64,000 bases of DNA from Microbacterium sp. (lineage in GTDB: Bacteria; Actinomycetota; Actinomycetes; Actinomycetales; Microbacteriaceae). Position 1 is the first letter of the stretch. The number at the start of each line of letters is the position of its first letter. The DNA is taken from positions 310,001 to 374,000 of the forward strand of contig NZ_JAFKIP010000004.1 of the NCBI RefSeq assembly GCF_017305435.1, in the 5' to 3' direction. A model generated the notes under the pieces. It was not told the origin of the DNA, did not search any database, and saw nothing but the letters and a program-made list of their open reading frames with translations. Shown piece after piece: positions 15,299 to 24,562 of the stretch. Position numbers and translations under genes: made by a program.

Positions 15299-17317
15299 TT
15301 GACTGACGTCTCACCCGCGGCGGACGTGACCTACCCCGCCGACGGCTTCACCCTGTTCCCCGACCGCTCCGTCATCGCACTGCGCGTGAACGGCGACCTC
15401 AAGGACCTCGCGACGCTCGTCGCGGAAGGCGACACGGTCGAGCCCGTCACGGTGTCGAGCCCCGATGGACTCGCGATCCTGCGGCACTCGACGGCACATG
15501 TGCTCGCCCAGGCCGTCCAACGCATCCGGCCGCAGGCGAACCTCGGCATCGGCCCGCCCATCACCGACGGCTTCTACTACGACTTCGGCGTCGCCGACCC
15601 CTTCACACCGGAAGACCTCAAGGCGATCAAGAAGGAGATGGAGCGGATCGTCCGCGAGAACCAGCGGTTCGTCCGTCGGGTCGTCACGGAGGACGAGGCG
15701 CGCGCCGAGATGGCGGACGAGCCGTTCAAGCTCGAGCTCATCGACCTCGCGGGCGGCCCGGGTTCGGGCGCGAACGCCGCCGAGGGTGCGTCGGCCGAGA
15801 TCGGCGCGGGCGAGCTGACGGTCTACGACAACGTCACCCGTGACGGCGAGACCGCGTGGCGCGACCTGTGCCGCGGCCCGCACGTGCCGTCGACGCGCCT
15901 GGTCGGCAACGGCTGGGATCTCACCCGCATCGCCGGCGCCTATTGGCGCGGCAGTGAGAAGAACCCGCAGCTGCAGCGCATCTACGGCACCGCATGGCCG
16001 ACGAAGGACGAACTGCGCGCGTACCAGCAGCGTCTCGAGAAGGCCGCCAAGCGCGACCATCGCAAGCTCGGCAAGGAGCTCGACCTGTTCTCGTTCCCCG
16101 ACGAGATCGGGTCGGGACTCAGCGTCTGGCATCCCAAGGGCGGCATCGTCCGCGGCGAGATGGAGCAGCACGCGCGTCGCCGTCACATCGCGGGCGGCTA
16201 CACCTACGTGTACACGCCGCACATCTCGAAGGAGGATCTCTTCCTCACGTCGAACCACCTCGTGACGTACAAGGAGGGCATGTTCCCCCCGATCGTCATG
16301 GACGAGGAACGGGATGCCGAAGGCAACGTCACGAAGCAGGGTCAGGACTACTACCTGAAGCCCATGAACTGCCCGATGCACATCCTCATCTACAAGGAGC
16401 GCGCGCGCAGCTACCGGGATCTGCCCATGCGGCTCGCAGAGAACGGCACGGTGTACCGCAACGAGCTCTCCGGAGCTCTGCACGGCCTGACCCGCGTCCG
16501 CGGCTTCACGCAGGACGACTCGCACCTGTTCGTCACCGAGGATCAGCTCGAGACCGAAGCGACCCGTGTGCTGGAATTCGTCATCTCGATGCTGCGCGAC
16601 TTCGGACTCGACGACTTCGAGCTCGAGCTCTCGATGCGCGACGACGAGAAGAGCAAGTGGATCGGCTCGGACGAGTTCTGGGAGTACTCGACCAACGCCC
16701 TCCGCAACGTCGCCGTGGCATCTGGCCTCAAGCTCACCGAGGTTCCCGGCGAGGCGGCGTTCTACGGGCCGAAGATCGACCTGAAGACCCGCGACGCGAT
16801 CGGACGCACGTGGCAGCTGTCGACCGTGCAGGTCGACCCGAACCTGCCTGAGCGTTTCGGTCTGGAGTACACCGGTCCCGACGGCGAGAAGCACCGGCCG
16901 ATCATGATCCACCGGGCGCTGTTCGGTTCGATCGAGCGCTTCTTCGCGATCCTGCTCGAGCACTACGCGGGCGCGTTCCCGGTGTGGCTCGCGCCGGTGC
17001 AGGTCGTCGGGATCCCGGTCGCAGACGACTTCGCGCCGTACCTCGACGACATCGTGGAGCGCCTGCGCGCGCGCGGAGTGCGTGCCGAAGTCGACCACTC
17101 CGCCGATCGGATGCCGAAGAAGATCCGCACCCACACGACGCAGAAGGTGCCCCTGCAGCTCATCGCGGGGGAGCAGGACCGCTCCGCCGGCACGGTGTCG
17201 TTCCGCTTCCGCGACGGGTCGCAGACCAACGGCATCCCCGTCGACGAGGCGATCGAGAAGATCGTCGGAGCGATCGCGGCGCACGCCCTCGTCAACACCG
17301 CGGAGGATCTCGCGTGA
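15299..17317 (+). CDS. thrS: Threonine--tRNA ligase
   Basis: This 672-residue class II synthetase charges tRNA-Thr. A TGS-like N-terminus leads into the editing domain with the HSTAH motif (63-67) and the later CRGPHVPST cysteine. The catalytic core follows, with the zinc cysteine in [10 protein letters not shown], class II motif 2 around [20 protein letters not shown], and motif 3 near [16 protein letters not shown]. The C-terminal anticodon domain is complete. It starts with TTG at 15299, preceded by GGAG at 8 nt spacing; a TTG start is unusual for a housekeeping gene and may lower initiation. A candidate leader peptide and attenuator precede it. It overlaps the HIT gene by 4 bp. Confidence 0.97.
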   Translation: MTDVSPAADVTYPADGFTLFPDRSVIALRVNGDLKDLATLVAEGDTVEPVTVSSPDGLAILRHSTAHVLAQAVQRIRPQANLGIGPPITDGFYYDFGVADPFTPEDLKAIKKEMERIVRENQRFVRRVVTEDEARAEMADEPFKLELIDLAGGPGSGANAAEGASAEIGAGELTVYDNVTRDGETAWRDLCRGPHVPSTRLVGNGWDLTRIAGAYWRGSEKNPQLQRIYGTAWPTKDELRAYQQRLEKAAKRDHRKLGKELDLFSFPDEIGSGLSVWHPKGGIVRGEMEQHARRRHIAGGYTYVYTPHISKEDLFLTSNHLVTYKEGMFPPIVMDEERDAEGNVTKQGQDYYLKPMNCPMHILIYKERARSYRDLPMRLAENGTVYRNELSGALHGLTRVRGFTQDDSHLFVTEDQLETEATRVLEFVISMLRDFGLDDFELELSMRDDEKSKWIGSDEFWEYSTNALRNVAVASGLKLTEVPGEAAFYGPKIDLKTRDAIGRTWQLSTVQVDPNLPERFGLEYTGPDGEKHRPIMIHRALFGSIERFFAILLEHYAGAFPVWLAPVQVVGIPVADDFAPYLDDIVERLRARGVRAEVDHSADRMPKKIRTHTTQKVPLQLIAGEQDRSAGTVSFRFRDGSQTNGIPVDEAIEKIVGAIAAHALVNTAEDLA

Positions 17318-17880
17318 CCGACCGGGACGCCCGCGACACGCCCTGCCCCGACCTCGAGCAGGCGGCCGAGTTCGCGGGCGTCCCGGACGGCTTCCAGCGG
17401 CTGTGGACGCCGCATCGCATGGCGTACATCAACACGGGCGCGGATGCGCTCCGGGGGACCGGATGCCCCTTCTGCGCGGCGCCGCAGAAGTCAGATGCCG
17501 ACGGACTGATCGTGTACCGGGGTGTCACGTCGTACGCGTTGCTGAACCTGTTCCCGTACAATTCCGGGCACCTCCTCGTCTGCCCGTACCGTCACATCGC
17601 GACGTACGACCAGGCAAGCGCCGAGGAGGTCGCCGAGATCGGCGCGATCACCCAGACCGCGATGCGGGTGCTGCGCCAGGTGAGCAACTGTGACGGCTTC
17701 AACATCGGCATGAACCAGGGCGCCGTCGCCGGTGCCGGCGTCGACGAGCATCTGCACCAGCACATCGTGCCGCGGTGGGGGAGCGACGCGAACTTCTTCC
17801 CGATCATCGCGCGGACGAAGGCCCTGCCACAGCTGCTCGGCGAGGTGCGCGAAGCCGTGGCATCCGCCTGGCCCGCCTGA
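17314..17880 (+). CDS. HIT domain protein
   Basis: 188 residues. HIT proteins are nucleotide hydrolases or transferases acting on dinucleoside polyphosphates or nucleotidyl-amines. The histidine triad is HLHQHI in [12 protein letters not shown], preceded by [16 protein letters not shown]. The N-terminal strand motif [17 protein letters not shown] is typical of the actinobacterial HIT protein found beside thrS. The frame is open far upstream inside thrS, but GTG 17314 overlaps the thrS stop (GTGA) and gives the normal length, so the two genes are translationally coupled. Confidence 0.9.
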   Translation: MTDRDARDTPCPDLEQAAEFAGVPDGFQRLWTPHRMAYINTGADALRGTGCPFCAAPQKSDADGLIVYRGVTSYALLNLFPYNSGHLLVCPYRHIATYDQASAEEVAEIGAITQTAMRVLRQVSNCDGFNIGMNQGAVAGAGVDEHLHQHIVPRWGSDANFFPIIARTKALPQLLGEVREAVASAWPA

Positions 17881-17892
17881 CCCCCCCCGCGC

Positions 17893-17995
17893 GCCGCCCT
17901 CTCCGACCGTGAGACCGCACTGGCGCGCCGAGACAGCTGCCCCCGGCTGCAGTCTCGGGGCAGCACTGCGGTCTCGCGGGTGGGAGAGGGGGCGT
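17893..17995. repeat. Complex palindromic region between convergent genes (possible bidirectional terminator)
   Basis: Between the convergent HIT and pdxY genes. Nested arms are visible: GAGACCGCA (17911-17919) with TGCGGTCTC (17967-17975); CCGAGAC (17928-17934) with GTCTCGG (17952-17958); and GCTGCCCC (from 17936) with GGGGCAGC (17957-17964). The last two pairs are interleaved, so only one can form at a time. Outer CCCTCTCC/GGGAGAGGG arms extend it. No T-tract. Confidence 0.55.
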
Positions 17996-18861
17996 CAGCG
18001 CACGCGAGTGACGGGGAACTGCTCGCGCGGGTGGGCGTAGAACTCCTGCGCCTCGACAAGCTGCAGCTCGCGCTGCCCCGAGTCGTAGGTGAGCTGCAGC
18101 AGGTCGTAGACGCTCGAGACCGTCTTGGACAGTGCGGATGCCGCATCGCCCGACGCGCGGTAGTGCGCCGTGAACAGGGCCGCCGTGACGTCGCCCGACC
18201 CGTTCGCCTTCATCGGGATGTGCGGGGTCTGCACCATCCACGCCCCGTCGTCGTCGACGGCGAGCATCTCGATCGTCTCGCGGCCGTCGTCCAGCGTGGG
18301 GCGGTCGGGGCGCTCGACGCTCGTGACGAGCACCGTCCGCGGTCCCATCGCCCGTGCGGCGTCCGCCGAGGCGAGCGTCGAGTGGAGATCGCCGGGCTCC
18401 GTGTCGGTGAGAAAGCCCAGCTCGAACTGGTTCGGCGTGATGATGTCGGCGTGCGGGACGACGCGTTCGCGAAGCAGGATCGGGATCGCCGGGGCGACGA
18501 AGCATCCGCTCTTGGCGTTCCCCATGACGGGGTCGCACGAGTACACGGCATCCGGGTTCGCCGACTTCACCCGCGCGACGGCGTCCAGGATCACGTCGCC
18601 GATGCCGTCGCTGCCCTGATATCCCGAGAGGACGACGTCGATCTCGCCGAGCACGCCGCGCTCCTCGATACCGGTGATGACGTCGCGGACGTCGTCCGGC
18701 GAGATGAGCGGTCCACGCCACGCGCCGTACCCGGTGTGGTTCGAGAAGTTCACGGTGTACACGGGGAGCACTTCGACGCCGATGCGCTGCAGGGGGAAGA
18801 CGGCGGCCGAGTTGCCGACGTGACCGTAGGCGACGGCGGACTGGATCGAGAGGATCTTCAT
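17995..18861 (-). CDS. pdxY: Pyridoxal kinase
   Basis: A 288-residue ribokinase-fold enzyme that phosphorylates pyridoxal (vitamin B6 salvage). Family motifs: the N-terminal SIQSAVAYGHVGNSAAVFPL, YSCDPVMGN, the ITPNQFELGFLT segment and the anion-hole/catalytic aspartate motif MKANGSGDVTAALF. ATG 18861 is chosen because AGGA lies eight bases upstream; ATG 18870, three codons earlier, lacks a spaced ribosome site. The frame stays open to 19809 over pdxR but is not coding there. It starts just past the pdxR stop in the same transcript, so salvage and its regulator are made together. Confidence 0.92.
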   Translation of the reverse strand: MKILSIQSAVAYGHVGNSAAVFPLQRIGVEVLPVYTVNFSNHTGYGAWRGPLISPDDVRDVITGIEERGVLGEIDVVLSGYQGSDGIGDVILDAVARVKSANPDAVYSCDPVMGNAKSGCFVAPAIPILLRERVVPHADIITPNQFELGFLTDTEPGDLHSTLASADAARAMGPRTVLVTSVERPDRPTLDDGRETIEMLAVDDDGAWMVQTPHIPMKANGSGDVTAALFTAHYRASGDAASALSKTVSSVYDLLQLTYDSGQRELQLVEAQEFYAHPREQFPVTRVR

Positions 18862-18866
18862 CGGGA

Positions 18867-20192
18867 TCATCCTGCTTTCGTGAGGGTGGCCGCGCGGACG
18901 GCGTCGGCCAGGTCGGATGCCAGACGCTCGAGATCGGCGTCGGTGAGATCGTGCACCGTGAGGCGCAGGTGATGGGCGGCGGCGGGATCGCTCAGGACGA
19001 ACTCGTCGCCCGGGCGGGCGAGCCACCCACGGCGCATGAGCTGTTCCGAGACGGCGCGGGCGGGGGCAGTGAGGGGGACCCACAGGCTCAGGCCGTCGCG
19101 CGCGACGGTCGGAACCCCCGCTGCGGTCAGCGCCGCCGCAGCAAAGGCGTTCCGTAGCGAGTAGTGCTCGGCGGCGGCCGCGACCGCCGCGCGGGCGTGC
19201 GGATCGGTGAGCAGCTCGAGCCCCAGTCGCTGCAGCAGGTGGCTGACCCACTGCGAACCCGGATTGAGGCGGCGGGCGAGACGTTCGGCCGTGTCGGGGT
19301 CGGAGGCGGTGACGGCGAGGCACATGTCCGGGCCGAGGAACTTCGACACCGACCGGATGAGCGCCCAGCGCTGGTGATCGGGTCCGATGACCGAGTGGAA
19401 GGGCTGTGACGACAGGAGCGAGAAGTGATCGTCCTCGATCACGAGCACGTAGGGGTGGTCGGCCAGCACCGCGCGGAGCTCTGCGGCGCGCCGCGCGCTG
19501 AGGCTCGCGCCCGTCGGGTTCTGCGCGCGCGGCGTGCACACGACCGCTCGCGCCCCGGCATCCAGTGCGGCCTCGAGCCCCGCGACCGTCATTCCCTCCG
19601 CGTCGACGGGCACCGGAATCGGACGGTATCCGCCGAGACGCACGGTATTGAGACTCGCGAGGAAGCAGGGGTCCTCGAGCGCGACGGCGTCGTCGCGGGT
19701 GAGCGTCTGCGCGAGGAGGCGCTCGATCGCGTCGGAGGCGCCGCCGGTGACGGTGAGGCGCAGCGGGCGCTCGTCGGCGACCGCCTCGCGCATCCACGCG
19801 GTCGCCCACTCCGCGAGGTCGGGGTCGATGACGGGCTCTCCGTAGAGGACGGGCCGAGACGCGATGCGGCCGAGGGCGGCGCCCGCGTCGGGGATGAGCG
19901 CGGCGTCGGGGTTGCCCGTGCCGAGGTCACGCAGAACCGTGCCGCGGGCGAACCCCTCCTGGGCGACGAGGGTGCGTGCCGCCACGCGTGTGCCCGCGCG
20001 TCCGCGTGCCTCGACGAGGCCGGCCTGGGTGAGATGACGGTAGGCGGCGACGACGGTGTTGCGGTTGACCTGCAGCTCGTCCGCGAGCGCACGCACCGGG
20101 GGCAGCGCGTCGCCGGGTGCGAGCTCGGCGCGCTCGATCTGCTGCCGCACGCTGTCGGCGATCTCGGTCGCCGTGGCGCCGATGATGAGCAT
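18867..20192 (-). CDS. pdxR: MocR/PdxR-type transcriptional regulator of vitamin B6 synthesis
   Basis: 441 residues: a GntR-type winged helix-turn-helix (about 5-72, including LPPVRALADELQVNRNTVVA) fused to a fold-type I aminotransferase-like domain. The PLP-binding lysine is in RSVSKFLGPDM. Other conserved pieces are NPTGASLSARR and IEDDHFSLLS. MocR proteins of this type sense PLP through the aminotransferase domain; PdxR activates pdxST in several Gram-positives. Here it is divergent from pdxS and co-directional with pdxY, strongly supporting control of both. ATG 20192 has a GAGGGGGG ribosome site; TAGGAT at 20215-20220 (minus) is a likely -10. Confidence 0.9.
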   Translation of the reverse strand: MLIIGATATEIADSVRQQIERAELAPGDALPPVRALADELQVNRNTVVAAYRHLTQAGLVEARGRAGTRVAARTLVAQEGFARGTVLRDLGTGNPDAALIPDAGAALGRIASRPVLYGEPVIDPDLAEWATAWMREAVADERPLRLTVTGGASDAIERLLAQTLTRDDAVALEDPCFLASLNTVRLGGYRPIPVPVDAEGMTVAGLEAALDAGARAVVCTPRAQNPTGASLSARRAAELRAVLADHPYVLVIEDDHFSLLSSQPFHSVIGPDHQRWALIRSVSKFLGPDMCLAVTASDPDTAERLARRLNPGSQWVSHLLQRLGLELLTDPHARAAVAAAAEHYSLRNAFAAAALTAAGVPTVARDGLSLWVPLTAPARAVSEQLMRRGWLARPGDEFVLSDPAAAHHLRLTVHDLTDADLERLASDLADAVRAATLTKAG

Positions 20193-20214
20193 TCATCCCC
20201 CCTCGTCGGCGTCC

Positions 20215-20265
20215 ATCCTATGTGACAGGTCATGCTACGTTTTGGCCTAGGTCAAATGCTGGCCT
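20215..20265. promoter_or_regulatory. pdxR-pdxS intergenic control region with PdxR half-sites
   Basis: Minus-strand TAGGAT (20215-20220) would drive pdxR; plus-strand TACGTT (20236-20241) could drive pdxS. Four AGGYCA-like half-sites flank and overlap these: 20227-20232 (direct), 20242-20247 (inverted), 20249-20254 (direct) and 20260-20265 (inverted). The middle two form a 14-bp near-palindrome, TTGGCCTAGGTCAA. Mixed direct and inverted half-sites are usual for MocR regulators. Binding is inferred. Confidence 0.55.
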
Positions 20266-20303
20266 TGTGTTCTGATCAGTCCCCGTCGGCAAGGAGCCCC
20301 GCG

Positions 20304-21194
20304 ATGTCCACGTCCACCACCGGATCCTCCCGCGTCAAGCGCGGCCTCGCCGAGATGCTCAAGGGCGGCGTCATCATGGACGTCGTCACGCCCGACCAGG
20401 CGAAGATCGCCGAGGATGCCGGTGCCGTCGCGGTCATGGCGCTCGAGCGCGTGCCCGCGGACATCCGCGCGCAGGGCGGCGTGTCGCGCATGAGCGACCC
20501 GGACATGATCGACGGGATCATCGACGCCGTCTCGATCCCCGTCATGGCCAAGGCGCGCATCGGCCACTTCGTCGAGGCGCAGGTGCTGCAGGAGCTCGGC
20601 GTCGACTACATCGACGAGTCCGAGGTCCTCTCGCCCGCCGACTACGTCAACCACATCGACAAGTGGAGCTTCACCGTGCCGTTCGTGTGCGGTGCGACGA
20701 ACCTCGGCGAGGCGCTGCGCCGTATCACCGAAGGGGCCGCGATGATCCGCTCGAAGGGCGAGGCCGGCACGGGCGATGTCTCCGAGGCGATGAAGCACAT
20801 CCGCAAGATCCGCGGGGAGGTCGCGGCTCTCGCCGCGCTTCCGAAGGACGAGCTCTTCGTCGCGGCGAAGGAGCTCCAGGCTCCGTACGGGCTCGTCGCC
20901 GAAATCGCCGAGACGGGAACTCTGCCGGTCGTCATGTTCGTGGCAGGCGGCGTCGCGACGCCGGCGGATGCCGCGATGATGATGCAGCTGGGTGCGGACG
21001 GGGTGTTCGTCGGCTCCGGCATCTTCAAGAGCGGCAACCCCGCCGCGCGCGCCGCGGCGATCGTGAAGGCGACGACCTTCTTCGACGACGCGAAGGTCAT
21101 CGCGGAGGTCTCGCGCGGACTCGGTGAGGCGATGGTCGGCATCAACGTCACCGATCTGCCCGCCCCGCACCGCCTCGCCGAGCGCGGCTGGTGA
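20304..21194 (+). CDS. pdxS: Pyridoxal 5'-phosphate synthase, PdxS subunit
   Basis: This 296-residue synthase subunit makes PLP from ribose 5-phosphate, glyceraldehyde 3-phosphate and ammonia delivered by PdxT. The family signature is complete: [19 protein letters not shown], the lysine in [11 protein letters not shown], the second lysine in [12 protein letters not shown], and [14 protein letters not shown]. The frame is open to 20232, but ATG 20304 has AAGGAG seven bases upstream and gives the usual N-terminus. It is transcribed away from pdxR, whose half-sites fill the gap. Confidence 0.97.
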   Translation: MSTSTTGSSRVKRGLAEMLKGGVIMDVVTPDQAKIAEDAGAVAVMALERVPADIRAQGGVSRMSDPDMIDGIIDAVSIPVMAKARIGHFVEAQVLQELGVDYIDESEVLSPADYVNHIDKWSFTVPFVCGATNLGEALRRITEGAAMIRSKGEAGTGDVSEAMKHIRKIRGEVAALAALPKDELFVAAKELQAPYGLVAEIAETGTLPVVMFVAGGVATPADAAMMMQLGADGVFVGSGIFKSGNPAARAAAIVKATTFFDDAKVIAEVSRGLGEAMVGINVTDLPAPHRLAERGW

Positions 21195-21297
21195 CCCTCG
21201 TCGTCGGATCGGTGGGGCGGATGGATACTCGTGCGCGCCGCGAGGCGGCTTCACCCCCACGGCTCCGACGTCCGGCGCGACCACCGCGGGCCGCGGC

Positions 21298-21879
21298 ATG
21301 AACCGGGTGGGTGTCCTCGCCCTGCAGGGCGACGTGCGCGAGCATGCGCGGATGCTGACGGCGCTCGGCGCGCAGGTCACGCTCGTGCGGCGGCCCGATG
21401 AGCTGGCCTCGGTGCGGGGCCTCGTGCTGCCGGGCGGCGAGTCGAGCGTCATCGACAAGCTCGCGCGAGCGTTCGGGCTGCAGCAGCCGATCCGTCGCGC
21501 CATCGCCGCCGGCATGCCCGTCTACGGCACCTGCGCGGGTCTCATCCTGCTCGCCGAGCGCGTCGTCGACGGCATCGCCGGCCAGGAGAGCTTCGGCGGT
21601 CTCGATGTGACGGTGCAGCGCAACGCCTTCGGCGGTCAGGTGGAGTCGTTCGAGACCGAGCTGACCGTCGAGGGCTTCGACAGCCCGACCCACGCGACAT
21701 TCATCCGGGCGCCCCGGGTCGTCGAGGTCGGCCCTGCCGCCCGCCCGATCGCGGCGCTCCCGGACGGAACGGTCGTCGCCGTGCGGCAGGAGCACCTGCT
21801 CGGTACCGCCTTCCACCCGGAGGTGACGGGGGAGCCACGGTTCCATGAGCTCTTCCTCGACGCCGTCCGCTCGGCATAG
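21298..21879 (+). CDS. pdxT: Pyridoxal 5'-phosphate synthase glutaminase subunit PdxT
   Basis: A 193-residue class I glutaminase feeding ammonia to PdxS. The triad is C79 (YGTCAGLIL), H173 and E175 (AFHPEVTG). GVLALQGDVREH and VLPGGESSV are family signatures. It follows pdxS after a 103-bp gap, longer than the near-contact usual for pdxST, and lacks a good ribosome site before the ATG, so the spacing may hold an extra control or simply be decayed sequence. No promoter was recognised in the gap. Confidence 0.95.
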   Translation: MNRVGVLALQGDVREHARMLTALGAQVTLVRRPDELASVRGLVLPGGESSVIDKLARAFGLQQPIRRAIAAGMPVYGTCAGLILLAERVVDGIAGQESFGGLDVTVQRNAFGGQVESFETELTVEGFDSPTHATFIRAPRVVEVGPAARPIAALPDGTVVAVRQEHLLGTAFHPEVTGEPRFHELFLDAVRSA

Positions 21880-21915
21880 GCCGCTCGTGTCGGTGCCAGG
21901 CTGTAGCGTGCTGGC

Positions 21916-22449
21916 ATGACGACCTGGGTAGCGCTCCTCCGCGGAGTGAACGTCGGCGGCATCACGATCCGGAGCGCCGACCTCGGGGCGCTCTTCCGCG
22001 ACCTCGGCTTCGACGGCGTGAGAACCGTGCTCGCGAGCGGGAACGTGCGGTTCGAGGCGGATGCCGAGGCATCCGCCCGCGCGGAGCTGAAGACCCGGAT
22101 CGAGGCGGGTCTGCGCGAGCGCTTCGGCTACGAGGCCTGGATCGTCCTCGTGACGCTCGACGAGCTGCAGCAAGCGATCGACGACTTCCCGTTCGATGCG
22201 ACCGATGCCGCGCGGCAGCCCTACGTCGTGTTCACGAGCGACGACGCCGTCCGCGACGAGCTCGTCGCGGCGATCACGGATCTCGACTTGGGCATCGACC
22301 CGGCCCGAGCCGGCATCGCTGTCGTCTACTGGCACCCCGCGAAGGGCTCCTCGACCGATACTCCGTACGCCAAGCTGCTCGCGAAGGCGCGGTTCGCGGC
22401 ATCCACGACGACCCGCAACCTCCGCACCCTCGCGAAGATCACGGGCTGA
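21916..22449 (+). CDS. DUF1697 family protein
   Basis: 177 residues starting with the family hallmark [15 protein letters not shown] and containing [18 protein letters not shown]. Function unknown; DUF1697 proteins are small soluble alpha/beta proteins widespread in bacteria. TAGCGT (21904-21909) ends six bases before the ATG, indicating a leaderless transcript separate from pdxT. The conserved C-terminal segment around [20 protein letters not shown] supports a full-length gene. Confidence 0.85.
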   Translation: MTTWVALLRGVNVGGITIRSADLGALFRDLGFDGVRTVLASGNVRFEADAEASARAELKTRIEAGLRERFGYEAWIVLVTLDELQQAIDDFPFDATDAARQPYVVFTSDDAVRDELVAAITDLDLGIDPARAGIAVVYWHPAKGSSTDTPYAKLLAKARFAASTTTRNLRTLAKITG

Positions 22450-22468
22450 TCACCGTAAACTGGCCTGT

Positions 22469-23227
22469 ATGTCCGGACACTCCAAATGGGCCACGACCAA
22501 GCACAAGAAGGCCGTCATCGACTCGCGCCGTGCCAAGTCGTGGGCGAAGCTCATCAAGAACATCGAAGTCGCCGCGAAGCTCGGCGGCCCCGACCTGCAG
22601 GGCAACCCGACCCTCTTCGACGCCGTTCTGAAGGCGAAGAAGACCTCTGTCCCGAAGGACAACATCGACCGCGCGATCAAGCGCGGGGCGGGCATCGGCG
22701 GCGAGTCGGTCGAGTACACCTCCATCATGTATGAGGGCTACGGCCCGAACGGCGTCGCCCTCCTGATCGAGTGTCTGACCGACAACAAGAACCGCGCCGC
22801 CGCAGAGGTGCGTACGGCGCTCTCGCGCAACGGCGGCACGCTGGCCGATCCGGGTTCGGTCGCGTACAACTTCAGCCGCAAGGGCGTCATCGTCGTCTCG
22901 GGCGAGGGGACGACCGAGGACGACGTCATGATGGCGGCGCTCGAGGCGGGGGCTGAGGAGATCGAGCCGCACGCCGACGGGTTCGAGGTCGTCACAGAGG
23001 CATCCGATCTCGTCGCCGTCCGTTCGGCGCTCGTGGATGCGGGCATCGAGTACGACTCCGCCGACGTCGAGTTCGTGCCGAACCTCAAGGTCGAGATCGA
23101 CGCCGACACGGCGCGCAAGATCTTCCGGCTGATCGACGCGCTGGAAGACAGCGACGACGTCCAGAACGTCTTCAGCAACTTCGACCTGTCCGCCGACGTC
23201 CAGGCGGAGCTCGAAGAGGACGACTGA
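22469..23227 (+). CDS. YebC/PmpR family DNA-binding regulatory protein
   Basis: A 252-residue member of the TACO1/YebC family, described as transcriptional regulators and more recently implicated in helping ribosomes through difficult motifs. The hallmark N-terminus [20 protein letters not shown] is intact, followed by [20 protein letters not shown] and [25 protein letters not shown] (22456-22461) ends seven bases before the ATG: a leaderless start. It stands in the conserved pdxT-yebC-ruvC order. The frame is open upstream to 22196 but overlaps DUF1697. Confidence 0.93.
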   Translation: MSGHSKWATTKHKKAVIDSRRAKSWAKLIKNIEVAAKLGGPDLQGNPTLFDAVLKAKKTSVPKDNIDRAIKRGAGIGGESVEYTSIMYEGYGPNGVALLIECLTDNKNRAAAEVRTALSRNGGTLADPGSVAYNFSRKGVIVVSGEGTTEDDVMMAALEAGAEEIEPHADGFEVVTEASDLVAVRSALVDAGIEYDSADVEFVPNLKVEIDADTARKIFRLIDALEDSDDVQNVFSNFDLSADVQAELEEDD

Positions 23228-23282
23228 CCCGCACCGCGTTTCGCAGCGCGGGTCCGCCGGGTCGGGCCCCTAGCGTGGAACG

Positions 23283-23855
23283 GTGACATCCGCTCTCCGC
23301 GTCCTCGGCATCGACCCCGGCCTCACCCGCTGCGGTGTCGGCGTCGTCGATGTGCGGGCGGACCGGGCGGCCTCGCTCGTGCACGTCGGAGTGATCCGGT
23401 CGGACACCGACCTGCCGATCGGGGAACGTCTCGCCGTCATCGCGGCAGGCCTGCGCGCCGTCCTCGCCGAGCACCGTCCCCATGTCGTCGCGGTCGAGCG
23501 CGTGTTCGCCCAGCAGAACCGCGCGACCGTGATGGGTACGGCTCAGGCCAGCGGCGTCGCCCTGCTCCTCGCCGCCGAGCACGGGCTGCCGGCGGCGACG
23601 CACACGCCGTCCGAGGTGAAGGCCGCCATCACCGGTTACGGGTCGGCTGAGAAGCTGCAGGTGCAGACGATGGTCGCGCGGGTCCTGCGCCTCGACGCGC
23701 TCCCTCAGCCGGCGGATGCCGCGGATGCGCTCGCGATCGCGCTGTGCCACGCCTGGCGACGCGGCGCACCGCAGGCGGGCGCGGCCGCAGACGGGGCGCT
23801 GACGCCGGCGCAGCGCGCGTGGGCGCAGGCGGAGAAGGCGGCGGCGCGCCGCTGA
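23283..23855 (+). CDS. ruvC: Crossover junction endodeoxyribonuclease RuvC
   Basis: The Holliday-junction resolvase, 190 residues. The acidic catalytic residues are visible in LGIDPGLTRCG, VAVERVFAQQN and the C-terminal DAADALAIALCH; HTPSEVKAAITG is conserved. It starts with GTG 23283, with TAGCGT (23271-23276) six bases upstream, so it has its own leaderless promoter although it follows yebC in a conserved order. The Ala-rich tail after residue 165 is variable in the family. Confidence 0.95.
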   Translation: MTSALRVLGIDPGLTRCGVGVVDVRADRAASLVHVGVIRSDTDLPIGERLAVIAAGLRAVLAEHRPHVVAVERVFAQQNRATVMGTAQASGVALLLAAEHGLPAATHTPSEVKAAITGYGSAEKLQVQTMVARVLRLDALPQPADAADALAIALCHAWRRGAPQAGAAADGALTPAQRAWAQAEKAAARR

Positions 23856-23935
23856 TCCGGCCCGGCGCGTGGCGTGGATCCGCGCCGATGCGTGTCGCTC
23901 GAACAAACGTCCGAAGCCGCCCGTAGGGTGGGGAC

Positions 23936-24562
23936 ATGATCTCCTCCCTCCGCGGTGTCGTGCTGCATTCGGACGCCGACTCGGTGATCGTCGAGGTCGG
24001 CGGCGTGGGGTTCTCCGTCGCGGTACCCGTCGATGTCGCGCGCGGTCTGCGCGCGGGCGACGACACGTTGCTGCACACGAATCTCGTCGTGCGCGAGGAC
24101 GCCCTGTCGCTGTTCGGGTTCGCCGCACGCGACGAGCTCGACACGTTCACCCTGCTCCTCAGCGTCTCAGGCGTCGGGCCGAAGTCTGCCCTCGGAGTCC
24201 TGTCGGCGCTGAGCGTCGCGCAGATCGCCGAGGCGGTCGCGAACGAGGACGACGCCCCGTTCCGCCGCGTGTCGGGGATCGGGCCGAAGACGGCGAAGCT
24301 GATCGTCGTCCAACTCGCCGGCAAGCTCCATGCTCCGGTCTCGCTCACCGCGGGCGCTGCGCCCGGCGTCGCGCCCGCCGCCGTCAGTGCGAAGGTGGTC
24401 GCCGCCCTCATCGCCCTCGGCTGGAGCGAACGCGTGAGCACCGAGACGGTGCACGAGATCGCCGGGACGGCGGCGGCATCCGATCTCGGCTCCGTGCCCG
24501 CCCTGCTGAAGCTCGCGCTCGCGCAGCTCGGCCCGAGCAGGACGGAGCGGACGAGTGTCTGA
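23936..24562 (+). CDS. ruvA: Holliday junction branch migration protein RuvA
   Basis: 208 residues. The tetrameric RuvA cradles the Holliday junction and docks RuvB. The N-terminal OB-fold ([20 protein letters not shown]), the two helix-hairpin-helix motifs ([19 protein letters not shown] and [17 protein letters not shown]) and the C-terminal RuvB-binding three-helix domain ([13 protein letters not shown]) are all present. TAGGGT (23924-23929) lies six bases before the ATG: a leaderless start. The gene overlaps ruvB by 8 bp. Confidence 0.96.
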   Translation: MISSLRGVVLHSDADSVIVEVGGVGFSVAVPVDVARGLRAGDDTLLHTNLVVREDALSLFGFAARDELDTFTLLLSVSGVGPKSALGVLSALSVAQIAEAVANEDDAPFRRVSGIGPKTAKLIVVQLAGKLHAPVSLTAGAAPGVAPAAVSAKVVAALIALGWSERVSTETVHEIAGTAAASDLGSVPALLKLALAQLGPSRTERTSV

